The translations under genes and the position numbers were made by a program. From Oscheius tipulae (lineage: Eukaryota; Nematoda; Chromadorea; Rhabditida; Rhabditidae), in the NCBI GenBank assembly GCA_037178975.1, contig JASJZH010000001.1:6804501-6868500 (forward strand): a stretch of 64,000 bases of DNA. Reading direction: 5' to 3'. The notes below the pieces were generated by a model. That model searched no databases. It worked only from the letters and a program-made list of their open reading frames with translations, and was not told the DNA's origin. Of the stretch, positions 1 through 10,830 are shown in pieces (the first letter of the stretch is position 1; the number at the start of each line of letters is the position of its first letter).

Positions 1-79
1 GAGAGAGAGAGAGGGAGTGACAGAGAGAGAGAGAGAGACAGAGAGAAACAAGAAACTCAAAGAAAAGAAGAAAAAAAGA
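1..79. repeat. GA-rich simple repeat
   Basis: The window opens with an almost pure purine tract of GA dinucleotides that grades into an A-rich stretch. An open frame through it gives only Glu/Arg/Lys-rich sequence, typical of simple-repeat translation, so it is not called a gene. Confidence 0.85.
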
Positions 80-681
80 TGTGCGATAAGTCCGAATGAC
101 TGTTCAGATGGTACCGAGCTGGGCAGTACCTCCTCCTCTGCCTCAGGATTTCGCGAGAGACCAGGGGCGACCAGGCAGTGGCGCGCACAGCGCAAACATT
201 CGGACAACGGAGGAACGGACGAGAAGGCCCTTCGGGACACTATTGTCATGCAGAAATTGGCACCCAAGGACTCGCCTGATATTCCCGTCTTCTGACACAT
301 TTACCCCACTTCCTATCTATTTCTCTGAGCCAAAACATGGTTTCTCCATCTTGTAATGTACTGCACATCGACTAAATCATTTCGTAACTATATCATTTCG
401 TAACACACTTAATACCTGTGGAACTAGGCTGTTTCAGGCCGATTCATTAGCGTTCCTGTCTAGAAAAAACAGCTGGGAATGTATTTATATCAGTACTTTA
501 AATCAGACCTATAAGATTAAAAGAAAGATAATGGAGCAGGAACGGTATAAAAAGGTCAAGACTGGCAAGTCGAACCCGGAAGTGGGTCGCTGACTGTTTG
601 CCTGCCCTTCCTCGACCGAGCCGATCTTTTGGCGGCTCGTTGAACGGAAACCCCCTTTGGGTGCAGCCAAAGTTTATTAGA
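80..681. other. Intergenic sequence, no gene seen
   Basis: No convincing coding sequence on either strand. The right end contains the 3' UTR of the minus-strand saposin gene: an AATAAA polyadenylation signal on the minus strand lies at about 673-678, just past the stop codon at 682-684. Confidence 0.5.
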
Positions 682-2638
682 TTAAAGTTCTTCATGTACA
701 GTAATCTGGTCGTGATACTCCTTCTTCTCCTTGTACCTCTTCGTGTTCGAGACTCCAATGAACTCAGCGGCCTCTTGCTGATTCTTTCCCACCAGCAGCT
801 TGCAGATGACTTTGATCACTGCGTTCTTTCCCAAAACTGAAATATTCGACCATTAAAAAACTGAGGGAATGCTTACATTCTTCGCAAAACTCTGGAAGAC
901 ACTGCAGCATGTTGGGAACCTCGTTCAGCTCACACCAGCCGAGTTCCAAAGAACAGAAACGCTCTGGTCGAGTCAGAGTCGTTACGAATTTGATAATTCC
1001 GTTGAATTGAGTTTGAAACCAGTCTTGGCACTGAAACACAAAGCTCTAGGAGAAAAAAAACAGCACTTACAGCTCCGTATTGGAAGCCATTGGGCCAGAG
1101 ACCTTGCAAATCTTTGTTGTTCAAACTATTACAGAGTTCGGCACAAATGTTGTGAAAGAGAGAGCTTCTAAGGAAGCTGAAGAGTGATTGAACTACTGTC
1201 GGATTGAGCAACAATCGATGCTGGATCACGTTTGTTACTGTCATACAGGCGGAACATTCGGCGCAGAGGAGGCCGGGGCTGACCTTTTTCACTGAAATCC
1301 CGTGCTATTTTTTCGCTCTGCCTGATAGTTGTTTGTAACATTTTGCCCTGTCTCTTCATCCCAAAAGGTTACCTACCTTTCTCTTCGTACTTCTCAAAAC
1401 AGGCTGGAGCCAATGCAGAGCAAATAGTTTTCGTAGAGGGAATATGCGAGTGGAAGATCTTGCCCATAAGCTGTTGTTCCTCGTCATGAAGAAGAGCACT
1501 GATGACAAAGGCCCTTTTCTTGACCTCGTTAACCATTCGATGGCAGACGCTACAGAAAGGGCCGACATCTGTTGTGACCAGCGAAGCCACGAAACCATAA
1601 AGATGATCCTCTGTCAGATCGTTCAAGGTGGTGATATTCTGGACATCACAGGCGGCCTCGGGACGAGTGACATATTTCTGAAACATTTTACATCTTCCTT
1701 TCCATAGAAACTCACATGAAGACGATTGAAATGAACTACTAGAGGGTCTTCCTCATGATCCATATAGAGAGGCACAGGCTGAAAGCCCTTGCCTCCATTG
1801 GTTGATGCAAATCCGGCAGTTGTGGTGGGAGGACTTTGAGTACTAGCAGTTTTTGAAGAATCTGAGGTCATTGTATAACCAGCAGTAGTAGATGCTTCCG
1901 GTGTCGACCCAGCAGTACTCGAGGCTGGTGTAGTTATGGGCTGCGTGAAGTGGACCTAGACCTTTTTGTCTTGCGAATTCCTTGACCATAAATGTGTGTA
2001 TCTCTGTGATAAGACGCGTGCATCAATTAGAATATAATTCGATAAGGATGAACTATGGGTTGGAGAGACATGAACAGGCAGGCTATGGACGGAGAGTCAA
2101 CATACCAGTGGCATAGATATTTAATAGAACTCAGTGACCAATGTGTAAGATAAAGGAGAAACGGGACTCTATTGATTGAGAGATCAAGTTCACTCAAAAA
2201 ACTCACATTAGTAGTAGGTGGAGCTACCGTGAACATTGTCGCATTGGGTCGAGGACAATTTGGATTCCAGTCCGATGCCGTTGTCGGAACAAATGCAGTA
2301 GTTGTGCTGCCTCCCGTTGTACTGCCTTCAGTTGTACTCGCTCCAGGCATGGTGCTTCCACTGTTCGAAGATACTGTAGTGGATCCCATGGTAGAACTTC
2401 CAACAGGACCATCATCCGGCGCTTGTGCTCGTTTTGCCTTCCTCTCCAACTTCGAAAACGTATAGCGGAGAGCCTTGTGGTATCGCAGACGAATGGACTC
2501 CGTCTCGGCCATGGCTATCGGTCCGGACGTTCGAATAAGAGTCTCGAGACCGAGAGCATGGTGACTGTGACAGGGGTCAGTCGGAACATCCTCAGCCCGC
2601 GTAAGGTAAATGAATAAATAGAGAAGGACCGGCCACAT
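682..2638 (-). CDS. Secreted Ser/Thr-rich (mucin-like) protein with C-terminal saposin B-type repeats
   Basis: Six exons join in frame on the minus strand: 2638-2207, 1940-1716, 1677-1377, 1291-1071, 1030-877 and 836-682, giving about 495 residues. The ATG at 2638 starts a hydrophobic signal peptide (MWPVLLYLFIYLTRA). After a charged segment comes a long Ser/Thr/Gly/Pro tract (exons 1-2) that looks like an O-glycosylated linker. Exons 3-6 carry Cys-rich segments with saposin B spacing: FCSVCHRMV...ICSALAPACF, then CAECSACM...ICAELC, then CQDWF...CLPEFCEEFLG...VICKLLVG. Saposin-like proteins bind or disrupt membranes and lipids; in worms many are secreted gut effectors, but pairing with a mucin tract is less usual. 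Family assignment rests on Cys spacing and hydrophobic pattern, so the exact number of saposin units is uncertain. Splice junctions are all GT-AG. Confidence 0.72.
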
Positions 2639-2896
2639 CGATTTGCGAGGAGGAGACAAGGCTTATCACACAAGAGGAGCGCGCGATAACGAGCTACTGC
2701 CAGGTGTCAGGAACTGGGCAAAACCTGGAATGCGTTCACTGGTTGACCGTATCATCTCAGCTCTGGATATCCAGCTACAAACACAGATAAACACTTCATT
2801 CAATTCATTTAGGGCTGTATTGGAATGCACCCCATCATCTCCAGGTATCCTTCGTTGATTTGACAGTAGCACTCTGCATTCCAGCCAGAGACTCAC

Positions 2897-3125
2897 ATTC
2901 TGATTGATCTCTGCGGCTACTTCGAAATCTTTGTCTATTGCAAAGACACAATCTGAACTTCATTTTAACTCCCATGCCGGGCTGTTCTTTGGATTCAATG
3001 CCAAAAGTGTCACCGATTAGTATCTTTTCTCCCCATGGATCCAAGCAATTTATCGGATAGTTGGCCACAGCGTAACGAAGAAGGGCAGAAATGACCAATA
3101 AATGGATTTCATTTTGGATGAGCAT
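2897..3125 (-). CDS. 5' exons of a secreted protein of unknown function (3' end unresolved)
   Basis: An ATG at 3125 begins a signal-peptide-like segment (MLIQNEIHLLVISALLRYAVA). A 59-61 bp intron can be removed (exon 1 3125-3014, exon 2 2952-2897), continuing into an acidic segment with the core DKDFEVAAEINQN before a GTGAGT donor. Beyond that donor one frame stays open to about 2666, but its composition is unconvincing, and no phase-matched downstream exon was found before the saposin gene starts at 2638. It could be a separate small secreted protein upstream of the saposin gene, or an alternative 5' end of it. I do not recognise the family. Confidence 0.35.
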
Positions 3126-3886
3126 CTCTGGCTTGTGATGTTTTTATAGAAAATGTAGTGACATTCCCACGTGGATACTGGGAAAAGAACAGCGGAACAT
3201 GCGAATCAGTCGCAATTCGTCTCATTTTTCAAAAGCGTCGCCAATTTAGCGGTGTAATTACAGTAACAACTGCCGCTTTGGCTCTCGATTTGAACATTTT
3301 AAAGAAAAAAAAGCATTTGTTCCCATTTTCCGCAGAACAAATGTTTCCCAGCTGTTTTACGGTCTTCTTTTCATGTAAATTACGGCATGTTACGCCCACG
3401 CTAAAGACGTCGCCAGTTTTTCTCGTGCCATTTTCCTATTTCGAGGGCGAGAATTCAAAATTAGTTCTCTAGTCGCTTGTTAAATTAATGTAGGGTATAC
3501 GGTATCCTGTGCCAAAACCGGTTTAAACCAGGATTTCTGTAGGATACTGTACTTAAGAAAACGAGCGGCAGAAAACGAGCGGCATTTGCGCCCGGTTTGA
3601 AAAAGTGGCGACGCGCATAACACGCCATGAAATTTGTTAAAAAAGACTGGCTGGCCCCGCGAGGAAATTTCTACAGTAAGCCGCCATTCCACTCCGTTCC
3701 TGAACAGACTATAATGTTCCACAGTTGTTTCATCGTCTTCTTTATTCAAATTAGTACGAGAGAAATCACATGGGAGTTTTTTTCTAGACATTAGACGTCC
3801 TATAGCCGGAAAATTTGTAAAAAAAAAAATATCTTATTCACTACTTTCTTCTATCTTCGCATCAAAAATTCCTTTTTCAGTCGGCC
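3126..3886. other. Intergenic region between divergent genes
   Basis: Separates the minus-strand secreted gene from the plus-strand gene at 3887. Short open frames are present on both strands but show no family resemblance, and none has splice-consistent neighbours. It presumably holds the promoters of both flanking genes; no individual element could be identified. Confidence 0.4.
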
Positions 3887-5646
3887 ATGAGCTCGATCAT
3901 AACAGAAGGAGGACAATATCCGGACCCGGTTAGTTTCTTCTTTTTGCTCATAACTTTTGCATTAAAGAGATCCCTGGAGATTCAAACGCATTGGCTGAAG
4001 ACAGAATATCCGAATATGACCATGGCTCCGTTCGTGAAAATAAATTACGACTTCCGTGATATTCACGCCGACTTCGATGTTCATCTCGACGACAGAATCG
4101 AGCACCCCTCCCGCGAGAGAGCTCTGATCTTCGATGTCTGTGGCGTGATTGTCCATATCGACCCAGAATACATCATTCTCTTCGTTCCAATTCCAAAAAT
4201 CTGGAAAGTATTCATTCCAAATAGACTATTGCGGTGAGCTGTTACAAAATTGTCTAGAAAACTTTCAGAAAATCGCCATTTGTATCAGCTGGTCATGAAG
4301 TTTGCCTTGGCCAATGGATGAAAGTGGCAGCCGTGCAGAGATCACCGCCAAGAGATGGATTGCCGGATGATGAACCCAAATACAGTCACATTTGCTACGA
4401 TGCCCGTAATTTGAGACATTTTGATGCCGCATTCCACTTGCCGCAATGGGAACATCGATTTGTGAACGGAGTCTTTCAAGTTGAATTTCCTAGCATTCTA
4501 TTCATTTTCTGCTGTTTCAGGTCAAGATGGTCATCCCTCTCACCACTCGAGGCGCCTTCAAAAAACAACATGATGAACATGGAAATATCTACTGGATAGC
4601 CGATTCTGGAATACTCCAAGCTCTCATTCCGTGCCATCGTCTCGCAGCCATTCGTGAAGGAAATTGGCGTGGCAGCGTTCTCATCTTCTGGGTCAATCGC
4701 GGACGTGTTATTGGCGACTATTGCATACATCTGTTCGAAAGAGAACATATTGAAGAGGTTTTGCTGTCTGCTTTCACTTAATTCCACCATGTTTTCAGCA
4801 CAAAATCGATGGCACTGTTTTGCTCCACGTCTCGCCTTTCCAATATCCCGAAGAGTTCAATCGGGTTCAAACCAATGCAGACTTCGTGATTGTAAACCCG
4901 GAGATGGCACAGGAAAGCAATGATCCTGTTGAGAAAGAAGAAGCTTCTGTGGATGCTGACAACAATTTGGTGGATGATTCGACGGCATCCTACAGAAGTC
5001 CCAGTCCCGAAGAGATACCTTTGGAGTTCTTGACACTGGCAAACGAAAAGCCGTGGAACGACGAAGACTCCCGAGATGCGCATGCCTTTGAGCAGCAAGT
5101 CGCAAACGAATTCGAGTTTCTTGATCGAAACCCTTCCTCACCTAATCCGTTGATTGAAGTTGCTAGGGAGCAAGGACAGCCTGGACAAAACGCCCAATCA
5201 TACCGCATCCAGGTAACTTTGCCACTTTTCTATCTTCATATTCTTTCAGCCTTCTCCGAATGTCTCCAAGGCCGACATTGACGAATTCCTGCAGTCCTAT
5301 ATCGATCCAGATATACAGGCCCTCCTCCCGGACAATTATCCTCGTATGACGCTCTGTTCCCTTCTTTTCGAGTTGTTTAATCCACGCACTATGGTTAGAC
5401 TGTTTCATTGGCCGTCTGAAACGGTATTTCAGGACGTAATTATTGCTGAGGACTTTGAGCGCGAGCTGCACCAAATTGCCGATTTCCTCAATGAACATCA
5501 CAGTTCAACTTCTAATGCAAGTCATTTTCTACTTTCGTTTGCTACTTGTAAACTTCTTAACTATGGTTGCAATCAACTTTTTCCAGAACAAATCCATCAC
5601 GGGTGGTGACGATGCTGCTTCGGAAGTGTTTGTTCCTTACGCGTAA
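3887..5646 (+). CDS. Intact eight-exon gene of unknown function
   Basis: Exons 3887-3928, 3968-4233, 4269-4470, 4521-4757, 4799-5212, 5250-5393, 5433-5516 and 5587-5646 join in frame to 482 residues and end in a TAA. The last intron has a GC-AG boundary (AAT|GCAAGT). Exon 3 uses a weak donor (GGA|GTCTTT). The first half is rich in aromatic and hydrophobic residues (motifs HIDPEYIILFVPIPK, CYDARNLRHFDAAF, LPQWEHRFVNG). The second half is acidic and Ser/Pro-rich (SPSPEEIPLEF), ending in a hydrophilic tail. No signal peptide or membrane segment is evident, so a cytoplasmic or nuclear role is likely. I do not recognise the family. An internally deleted inverted copy lies at 13.95-14.52 kb, which shows that this version is the complete one. 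Confidence 0.6.
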
Positions 5647-5778
5647 CTCCTTCGGCAGTCATCCTATTCCCTCTCTATCTACACCATCAATTTTTCACTT
5701 ATAGCTATATGTGACTACACTTTTGTTTTTTAGACACTTCCATTAAAACTTTATTCGATTCCTTTTCGTACTCTCAAC

Positions 5779-6703
5779 TCACTTGAAGAACATGGCCTTG
5801 AGTTTAAAATGAAGGTTCTTCCTCAGCTCGGCGAAGCTACTGCGCAATGTGGGATCTGTCTCGAAACAGCGACTCAACATTTCCTTGCACGCTGACGGTG
5901 TCGAGACGGGCATATGGAGACGAAGACCCTTGATGACTTGCTGAGCAATGACGCTATTCTTTTTGATTTCGTCGTACGGCCGCCTGCCATCTGTGAAGAT
6001 CTCGAAAATGGTGACTCCGAAGCTTCAAACGTCTGTCTGGAGGATTTTTGTTATGGATATTTTGAGCTGTTAGCTTGCCTTTGAAATGTAGATGCCCTGG
6101 GTGAGCGTCTCCAGGGCAAGCCATCTGACCGGAGCACGCGACAACTTGCGCTGTCGATGCAGTTGGCCAAGCAGGGAAAGACCGAAGTCGCTGATTTTGC
6201 AGCTATTTCCACACAGCAGAACATTTCTAGCGGCCTACAATCAGTCTTCTTCATCAAAGGATAAGAAACATACCAGATCGCGATGAATCAGGGCGCCGAT
6301 TGACTGAAAACTGGGAATGAGGATAGCGTTGGATCAATTCTTTGAGACTAAACGGAACTACAAGCTGAAGAGCTTAGAAATGTCTCGAGATACCGAACCA
6401 GTTCAGTCACGAAAAATTCAAAACGAACAAGAACTCACATCGAAGCAGTAGTCCTGAAGCCAGTAGCTGACTCGTCTCTTGGTCTGTCTGAGCTTCAGAT
6501 CTTTGATCCGGTGTCCGTCTTTAATCGACAGTACGTAGCAATGTTCTCCAGGGACGACGGTCCGTCTGACCAGGAACTTTCCCTATTCGGTCAAGAGTCC
6601 TTCGGCCTCTCTGCGAGTCATGATTTCGCCGAACTCGCCACTGCCCAGGTAGAATTACTCCATGGTAGAAATCCTCGTCCTCGATTTCTCCCTTCGACAC
6701 CAC
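5779..6703 (-). pseudogene. SH2-tyrosine kinase pseudogene, copy 1
   Basis: Minus-strand translation gives an SH2 core (GKFLVRRTVVPGEHCYVLSI, WLQDYCFDSIGALI) and then the C-lobe of a tyrosine kinase: HRDL|AARNVLL, SDFGLS, PVRWLALETL, SFGVTIFEIFTDG, and a C-terminal helix ending KAMFFK at the stop (5779-5781). This is the layout of Fes/Fer-like kinases, which are greatly expanded in nematodes. The ATP-binding N-lobe (Gly-rich loop, VAIK lysine) is absent: SH2 sequence runs directly into HRDL. Two in-frame stops were seen: a TAG just before GKFLV, and a TGA where the conserved Trp of the DVW motif should be. A second inverted copy lies at 12.9-13.86 kb. One intron starts with GCAAGC. Confidence 0.78.
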
Positions 6704-7190
6704 TCATCACAGCCAGCGACTTTGTTTTCGAGGAGGAATCGTTCTGGAAATGGGGGAAATGATTGAGAGAACAGAGCAGAAATACTTTGCTTTCTAGACT
6801 TTAGGGACCTTTTGCCGTATCTAGATCTGCCCTTTCCTTCACTTCTCTGGTCCAACCTTGCTGCTTCCCAGATCACTCAGTTTGCTAGGCAACTGTTTCC
6901 AGAATGTGTCTTCTTTCATTATCTGCGTTTCTCCAAACAGCACACTCTTTCGTAACTCACCTTGCGAGCCACTAGCGAAGTCCAAAACTGAAATCTTTGT
7001 GTTCTGTTGATCCTCGGTTCGGTGCAATATTGGCCAAAATATTTTGTCGCATAATGCCCACAAACTCCGCCACATCTAGCAGACTCCTTGGTGGTACTAT
7101 CCCCGCTAGATGCATCCCTCTCTGGGCGCTCACATCCAGGCGGCAGCCTATATTCAAACTCGTGTCTTCTTTTTCTCCATTTCGAAATTT
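6704..7190. other. Spacer between kinase pseudogene and PHD copy, part of the inverted repeat
   Basis: This stretch is mirrored, with indels, at about 12.3-12.9 kb on the opposite strand. Open frames here are short and not supported by family resemblance or splice logic. It probably includes decayed 5' exons of the kinase and the upstream region of the PHD gene copy. Confidence 0.4.
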
Positions 7191-7238
7191 CACCCTTTCG
7201 CTCTTTCTCGATCAAAACAGTTTAAACTTACTATTCAG

Positions 7239-7621
7239 ATGGCGGATGCTGTTGTTCCAGAAATGGCGGGTCCTGACGAGGAGGTAGAGTTTTGTCACAG
7301 CCTACAACATTCTCAGGACCGTGATGTAGAACCTGTGCCACGTCCACCAGTTCAATATCCGTGCTTTTTTTGCCAGGAGACTCTTCTTGGCCAACAGGTT
7401 GTCCAGTGTCTTTCCTCCGGGAACTGTACCTTCACAGCAAGTGCTTCCGGGATGTCATCATCCAAAACGGTGAATTCTTGTGCCCATTGTGCAAACGCCG
7501 TTTTTCACGTATGTTCTCCTTCTAACCTTTTCACACAATGCTTTCAGAGGAGTTTGAGTTCTATATCCGCTACCATCAATACTATGGAGAGGCAGCTAGC
7601 CTTCCAGATGAAGCTCGTTAG
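7239..7621 (+). pseudogene. Small PHD-finger gene, copy i (frameshifted)
   Basis: The 5' end (MADAVVPEMAGPDEE) and first intron (GTAGAG...TCTCAG) match the other family members, followed by DRDVEPVPRPPVQYPC. The second intron found in other copies is precisely missing, giving YPCFFCQETLLG. A 7-base deletion after the CTF codons, relative to the 49.9 kb and 55 kb copies, removes the Cys/His region of the finger and shifts the frame. Downstream, the shifted frame regains FLCPLC and the last exon encodes the family tail EFEFYIRYHQYYGEA...LPDEAR, ending at 7621. Family members have a C4HC3 zinc finger like that of Pygopus, whose PHD reads methylated histone H3K4. This copy is probably inactive. 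Confidence 0.62.
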
Positions 7622-8400
7622 GCAGCTCTTATCCTTCTTAAATTCCTCCACTAACTTTCTACTTATCAACTGTCATTTTAGCATATTTTTTTTATTTCGT
7701 TTATATGTTACTTACGAATAAGTCTATTTGTATAGCAAAATGAAAAAGCTCCAGCTTGTCATATTCCATGTTCTCTAAACATAACTGAATGGGATGTTGT
7801 TAGCAACTACTGACAAATACTGTGAACCGAAGGGTAATGACGTGATCAGGTCGATGCACAACGTAGGGAGATGTCTCTATCCGGTGAAAAATACTAGGAA
7901 GACCCTCGCCCGCCCCCTGAACCTGCTTAGCCTAACGCTTGTTAGGCGCCTCATTCCTTTACCTACTTCAAAGAAGTTTGTGATACAATTTGGTTGTATG
8001 CAGACTGACGTGTTGGCTTTGATTGATAACGGGACTGGTATGTTGCAAATACGATCATTTTTGCCGAACAGTTGCTCAACAATTCTCCCGAACAAATTGG
8101 TTCATTTTCCTTTGGAAGTGTTTCTGTCTGCTCCATTATGCTTTTTTTCTACTAGATACAGCACTTTCCACTCTTTACCTCGCGACAGACACATCCTCGT
8201 CTGTCAGGTGGCATTGGGGCTATCTTTTTCATGGCTGGTCAAAAGCTCAATTTCAAAAAAAGTAAAGTTATAGTAAAGTTTCAATTGATAACTTATTGAT
8301 GACGCTGTGATATATAAAGAACGTGAGCCAGCACCAATGTTGTTGATATGGGATGGACCGTGTACAAACGGAACTCTCAGCTGGTCAGGCCACGCACGTC
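7622..8400. other. No supportable gene
   Basis: The first part is the AT-rich 3' flank of the PHD copy. A short frame starting at 7998 (MQTDVLALIDNGTG followed by a GTATGT donor) resembles an actin N-terminus, but no later actin exon follows, so it is not called. The rest shows no consistent coding signal. Confidence 0.4.
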
Positions 8401-9349
8401 ATGTTACTTTTATTCCCGGTATTCGCTAGTTGCATACAAGTTCCTTCTCTTAATGGAAGTCAACCTAAAAACGTCTTGTCAGTTTCATGCGGTCAAAATA
8501 GTTGTACTGTTGTCCTCATTGCTCTTGGCCAGGGGTTATCAGCGCCTGGAAAACAGAGCCTTGCACATTTCTCCGGTACGCTATCACTGACTTATCAGCC
8601 TTTTACGGTGTACTTGGTAAATTCTTAGACAGAATTGCAAGAAAAAAAGTGTAAGCAGCCGTTTCTAGCATTCACTGTAATGTAGGAAGACCTCAGCTAT
8701 CAAGCTCCGTTCTCCTTCTAGGCCAAGGAAATCTATTATGAGATCAATGAATTGGCTCGCGGTGAATTCTTCCCGCCCGAGAGCCTCATTGGTTTGAACG
8801 AAAGGCCTATTGCACTTAGATTGCACTTACACCGACCTCCCATTCCCTGGGTCAACTATGAATTACTATTTGTGTGCTTATAGCCTATCGGGGGCATTTT
8901 TTCTTGAATAGAAAACAATACGTTCTAATAGCTACTATTCCAGAAACAACGGTGGCAATGTGCCATGCAGAACCTCCAGTTTTCATCGATGACGATGAGC
9001 CTAGAGGTAAGCTTATAGTATATGGGAAAAACAAAACTTCGTAAAAACCGTAGGAAAGAGGAAAGGAGAAGAAGACTAGCTTAGGAAAACGTTATCACTG
9101 CTTTGAGAAGACCATGTTTTTGATGTAGTCTGATAGCTGCAGACACACAGAGCCGACCAAACCACACAGAGACCATTTATAGAAGAGGGCGTTGCAGTAG
9201 TCCCAATGATACAACACGAGGGTCAACAGGATCGACAGGAGGATCAAGAGGTTCCTGTACCCGACACCGTCAGCCCTTCGGAACTGCTTCAGGCTGCTGG
9301 AAACCATCCAATGCAGATCGTACCTCCACCGGTTCAGTCGTTCAATTAA
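8401..9349 (+). CDS. Unknown gene, copy 1 of a two-copy family (model incomplete)
   Basis: Several exon-like pieces on the plus strand have counterparts at 18.1-18.84 kb with matching splice sites. They are: a signal-peptide-like start at 8401 (MLLLFPVFASCIQVPSLNGS); AKEIYYEINELARGEFFPPE near 8722; RKQYVLIATIPETT...EPPVFIDDDEPR ending at a GTAAGC donor at 9006; and a Gln/Glu/Pro-rich last exon 9183-9349 (EEGVAVVPMIQHEGQQDRQ, ending PVQSFN and TAA). The last two pieces join in phase in both copies. The joins between the first pieces did not resolve. The family is not recognised. A partial inverted third copy lies at about 10.9-11.1 kb. Confidence 0.35.
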
Positions 9350-10026
9350 CAAGAGCACTTTAGGAGGAAGATCAGCACCGAAACTAGATGTTGACTCCTT
9401 GATCTCGCGGTACCATATCTCAGTTTCTTCGGAAAATGACGAGACAATAGCATCGAATCTACGTCGACACCTCGATCCAGGTATTATCTCGCGGTGCTAT
9501 ATCTCGGTGTTGACAAATAATACCTCTAATAAATATTTCATTCTCTGGGAAGACTAGAGTTCGAGTGTACTGCTGCTTTCTTATCAGACGAGAGAGAACT
9601 CTAGACGTTTTCCTATAGTACTCTCCAGCATCTATGGAAAACGTATTTCGTCATCGGGAGACGCTCCGCCTCGCTCGCAGATTGGCTGCCAGTAAACAGC
9701 AGACTACGGTCACGTAAACACTCCGAACAAGGTAGGGGGTTTCATAGGTTAATTTCCAGAAACCATCTAACAGTACGCAAGAGGGTTTGATGCTTATTAG
9801 GGATATCTTGACGCGGATTTGTAGTCACAAAACTGCACGAATGTACTGTGACTTCCCTGATATTTAGAAAGACATCAATCGAGAAAAAAAATGAGGATTC
9901 GTTGAACATGTGAAAAGCAGTGAGACGAATAGAAAGAGGGCGGTGTGTTGAGGACAAATGCTCCGCGACAGCAACCAATATTTATATCACACAGAGATGA
10001 AGCTTCGAGAAGATGGAAACGCTGCT
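9350..10026. other. Centre of the inverted repeat, non-coding
   Basis: No coding sequence found. The stretch about 9891-9949 reappears inverted at about 10632-10694 and directly at about 19389-19447, so it is part of both the palindromic arrangement and the later direct duplication. Confidence 0.45.
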
Positions 10027-10583
10027 TTATCCTTCCTGTCCAAAGTCCTTCTTGAACTTTTCCAGTATGTCCAGATCCGCGCTGTTCACAGTCGGTTTCA
10101 CGGTGGACAGTGAACGTAACAGATCTTGCTGTAAGGCATGGACACTTCACTAGAAAACTGAAAACTTACCATGCTAAGAAGCGGCTCGGCTAATTTGTCA
10201 CTGGGAACATCGAGCCAGCTCATCGCGATGGCCTGCGAATCTCCGGGACTGCATGGAGAGAGTAGATCGTGGACAGTAAGCTTGGGATCTGTACGACTCG
10301 GACCGGACACGTATCTGGAACCGTGTGTCTCATTTTCCCCTCATGAAAAATGTCCTACTTGAAGTGAGTAGCAGATTGTACACGTCGAACTGGCTGCATC
10401 AATGCGTCTTTGACCAAAATGTTGACATCATAACCCGAATAGCCTTCCGTCTTCTCGGCTAGCACCTGAACTCTGATTATTAGAGAGCTCGACGAGGAAA
10501 AATACCTTATAGTCCTGATCGCTAAGTGAATTCTTATTCCTTCCCACGTCGATTTTAAACATTTCCTTGCGGGCAGTTAAGTC
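10027..10583 (-). pseudogene. Truncated VPS4 copy (last four exons)
   Basis: Minus-strand sequence here matches 19681-20237 of the complete VPS4 gene almost base for base, including introns. It encodes the end of the AAA domain ([14 protein letters not shown]), the [15 protein letters not shown] segment, the LAEPLLSM exon and the final exon starting [14 protein letters not shown]. Similarity stops abruptly at about 10583, inside the exon that encodes [10 protein letters not shown] in the real gene. No Walker A or B exon is present, so it cannot make an active ATPase. Differences seen by eye include S for P in the PGD segment and KKDFGQEG for KEDFGQEG near the C-terminus. The near identity suggests recent duplication. 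Confidence 0.85.
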
Positions 10584-10732
10584 GGGTGGGGATTGATGGT
10601 TCTCGCGGAGCATCTGTTAGGGCTATTTCTTCAATACACCGCCCTCTTTCTATTCGTCTCACTGCTTTTCACATGTTTAACGATTCCTCATTTTAGCCAC
10701 AGCTTATCTCGATTGATGTCTTTCTGGTCTGT

Positions 10733-10830
10733 CCGAAAGTCTGTGTGTCTGTCCGAAGCCAATACAACCAATTTGTCAGTCCTTTTGTGACAGCAATTAC
10801 TCTTTACAATCCAAATCGTATCAGTTTGGA
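10733..10830. repeat. Dispersed approximately 90 bp repeat (copy 1 of 3)
   Basis: A stretch containing a shared core (GCCAATNNNACNAATTTGTC, then TTTGTGACAGCAATTAC) recurs at about 11680-11765 and 54765-54860. The last two lie just past the 3' ends of PHD gene copies, so the repeat may be the flank of the unit that spread rather than an independent element. Confidence 0.55.

Noticed and set aside
17..295. Open frame starting in the GA repeat
   Set aside because: Composition is that of translated simple repeat, and the first start codon lies within it.
4476..4790. Minus-strand open frame (FSFEQMYAIVANNTSAIDPE) opposite the unknown gene
   Set aside because: It crosses an intron and an exon of the plus-strand model, which has eight phase-matched exons; the reverse frame has no partner exons.
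3887..5646. T-box DNA-binding domain in the unknown gene
   Set aside because: A loose match to the spacing of DPxxYxxxFVP and a WM(K) motif was noticed, but the hallmark EMI-x-K-x-GRRMFP and the DNA-contact C-terminal helix are absent.
7998..8039. Actin-like N-terminus (MQTDVLALIDNGTG) at a splice donor
   Set aside because: No following actin exon was found; 14 residues are too few to call.
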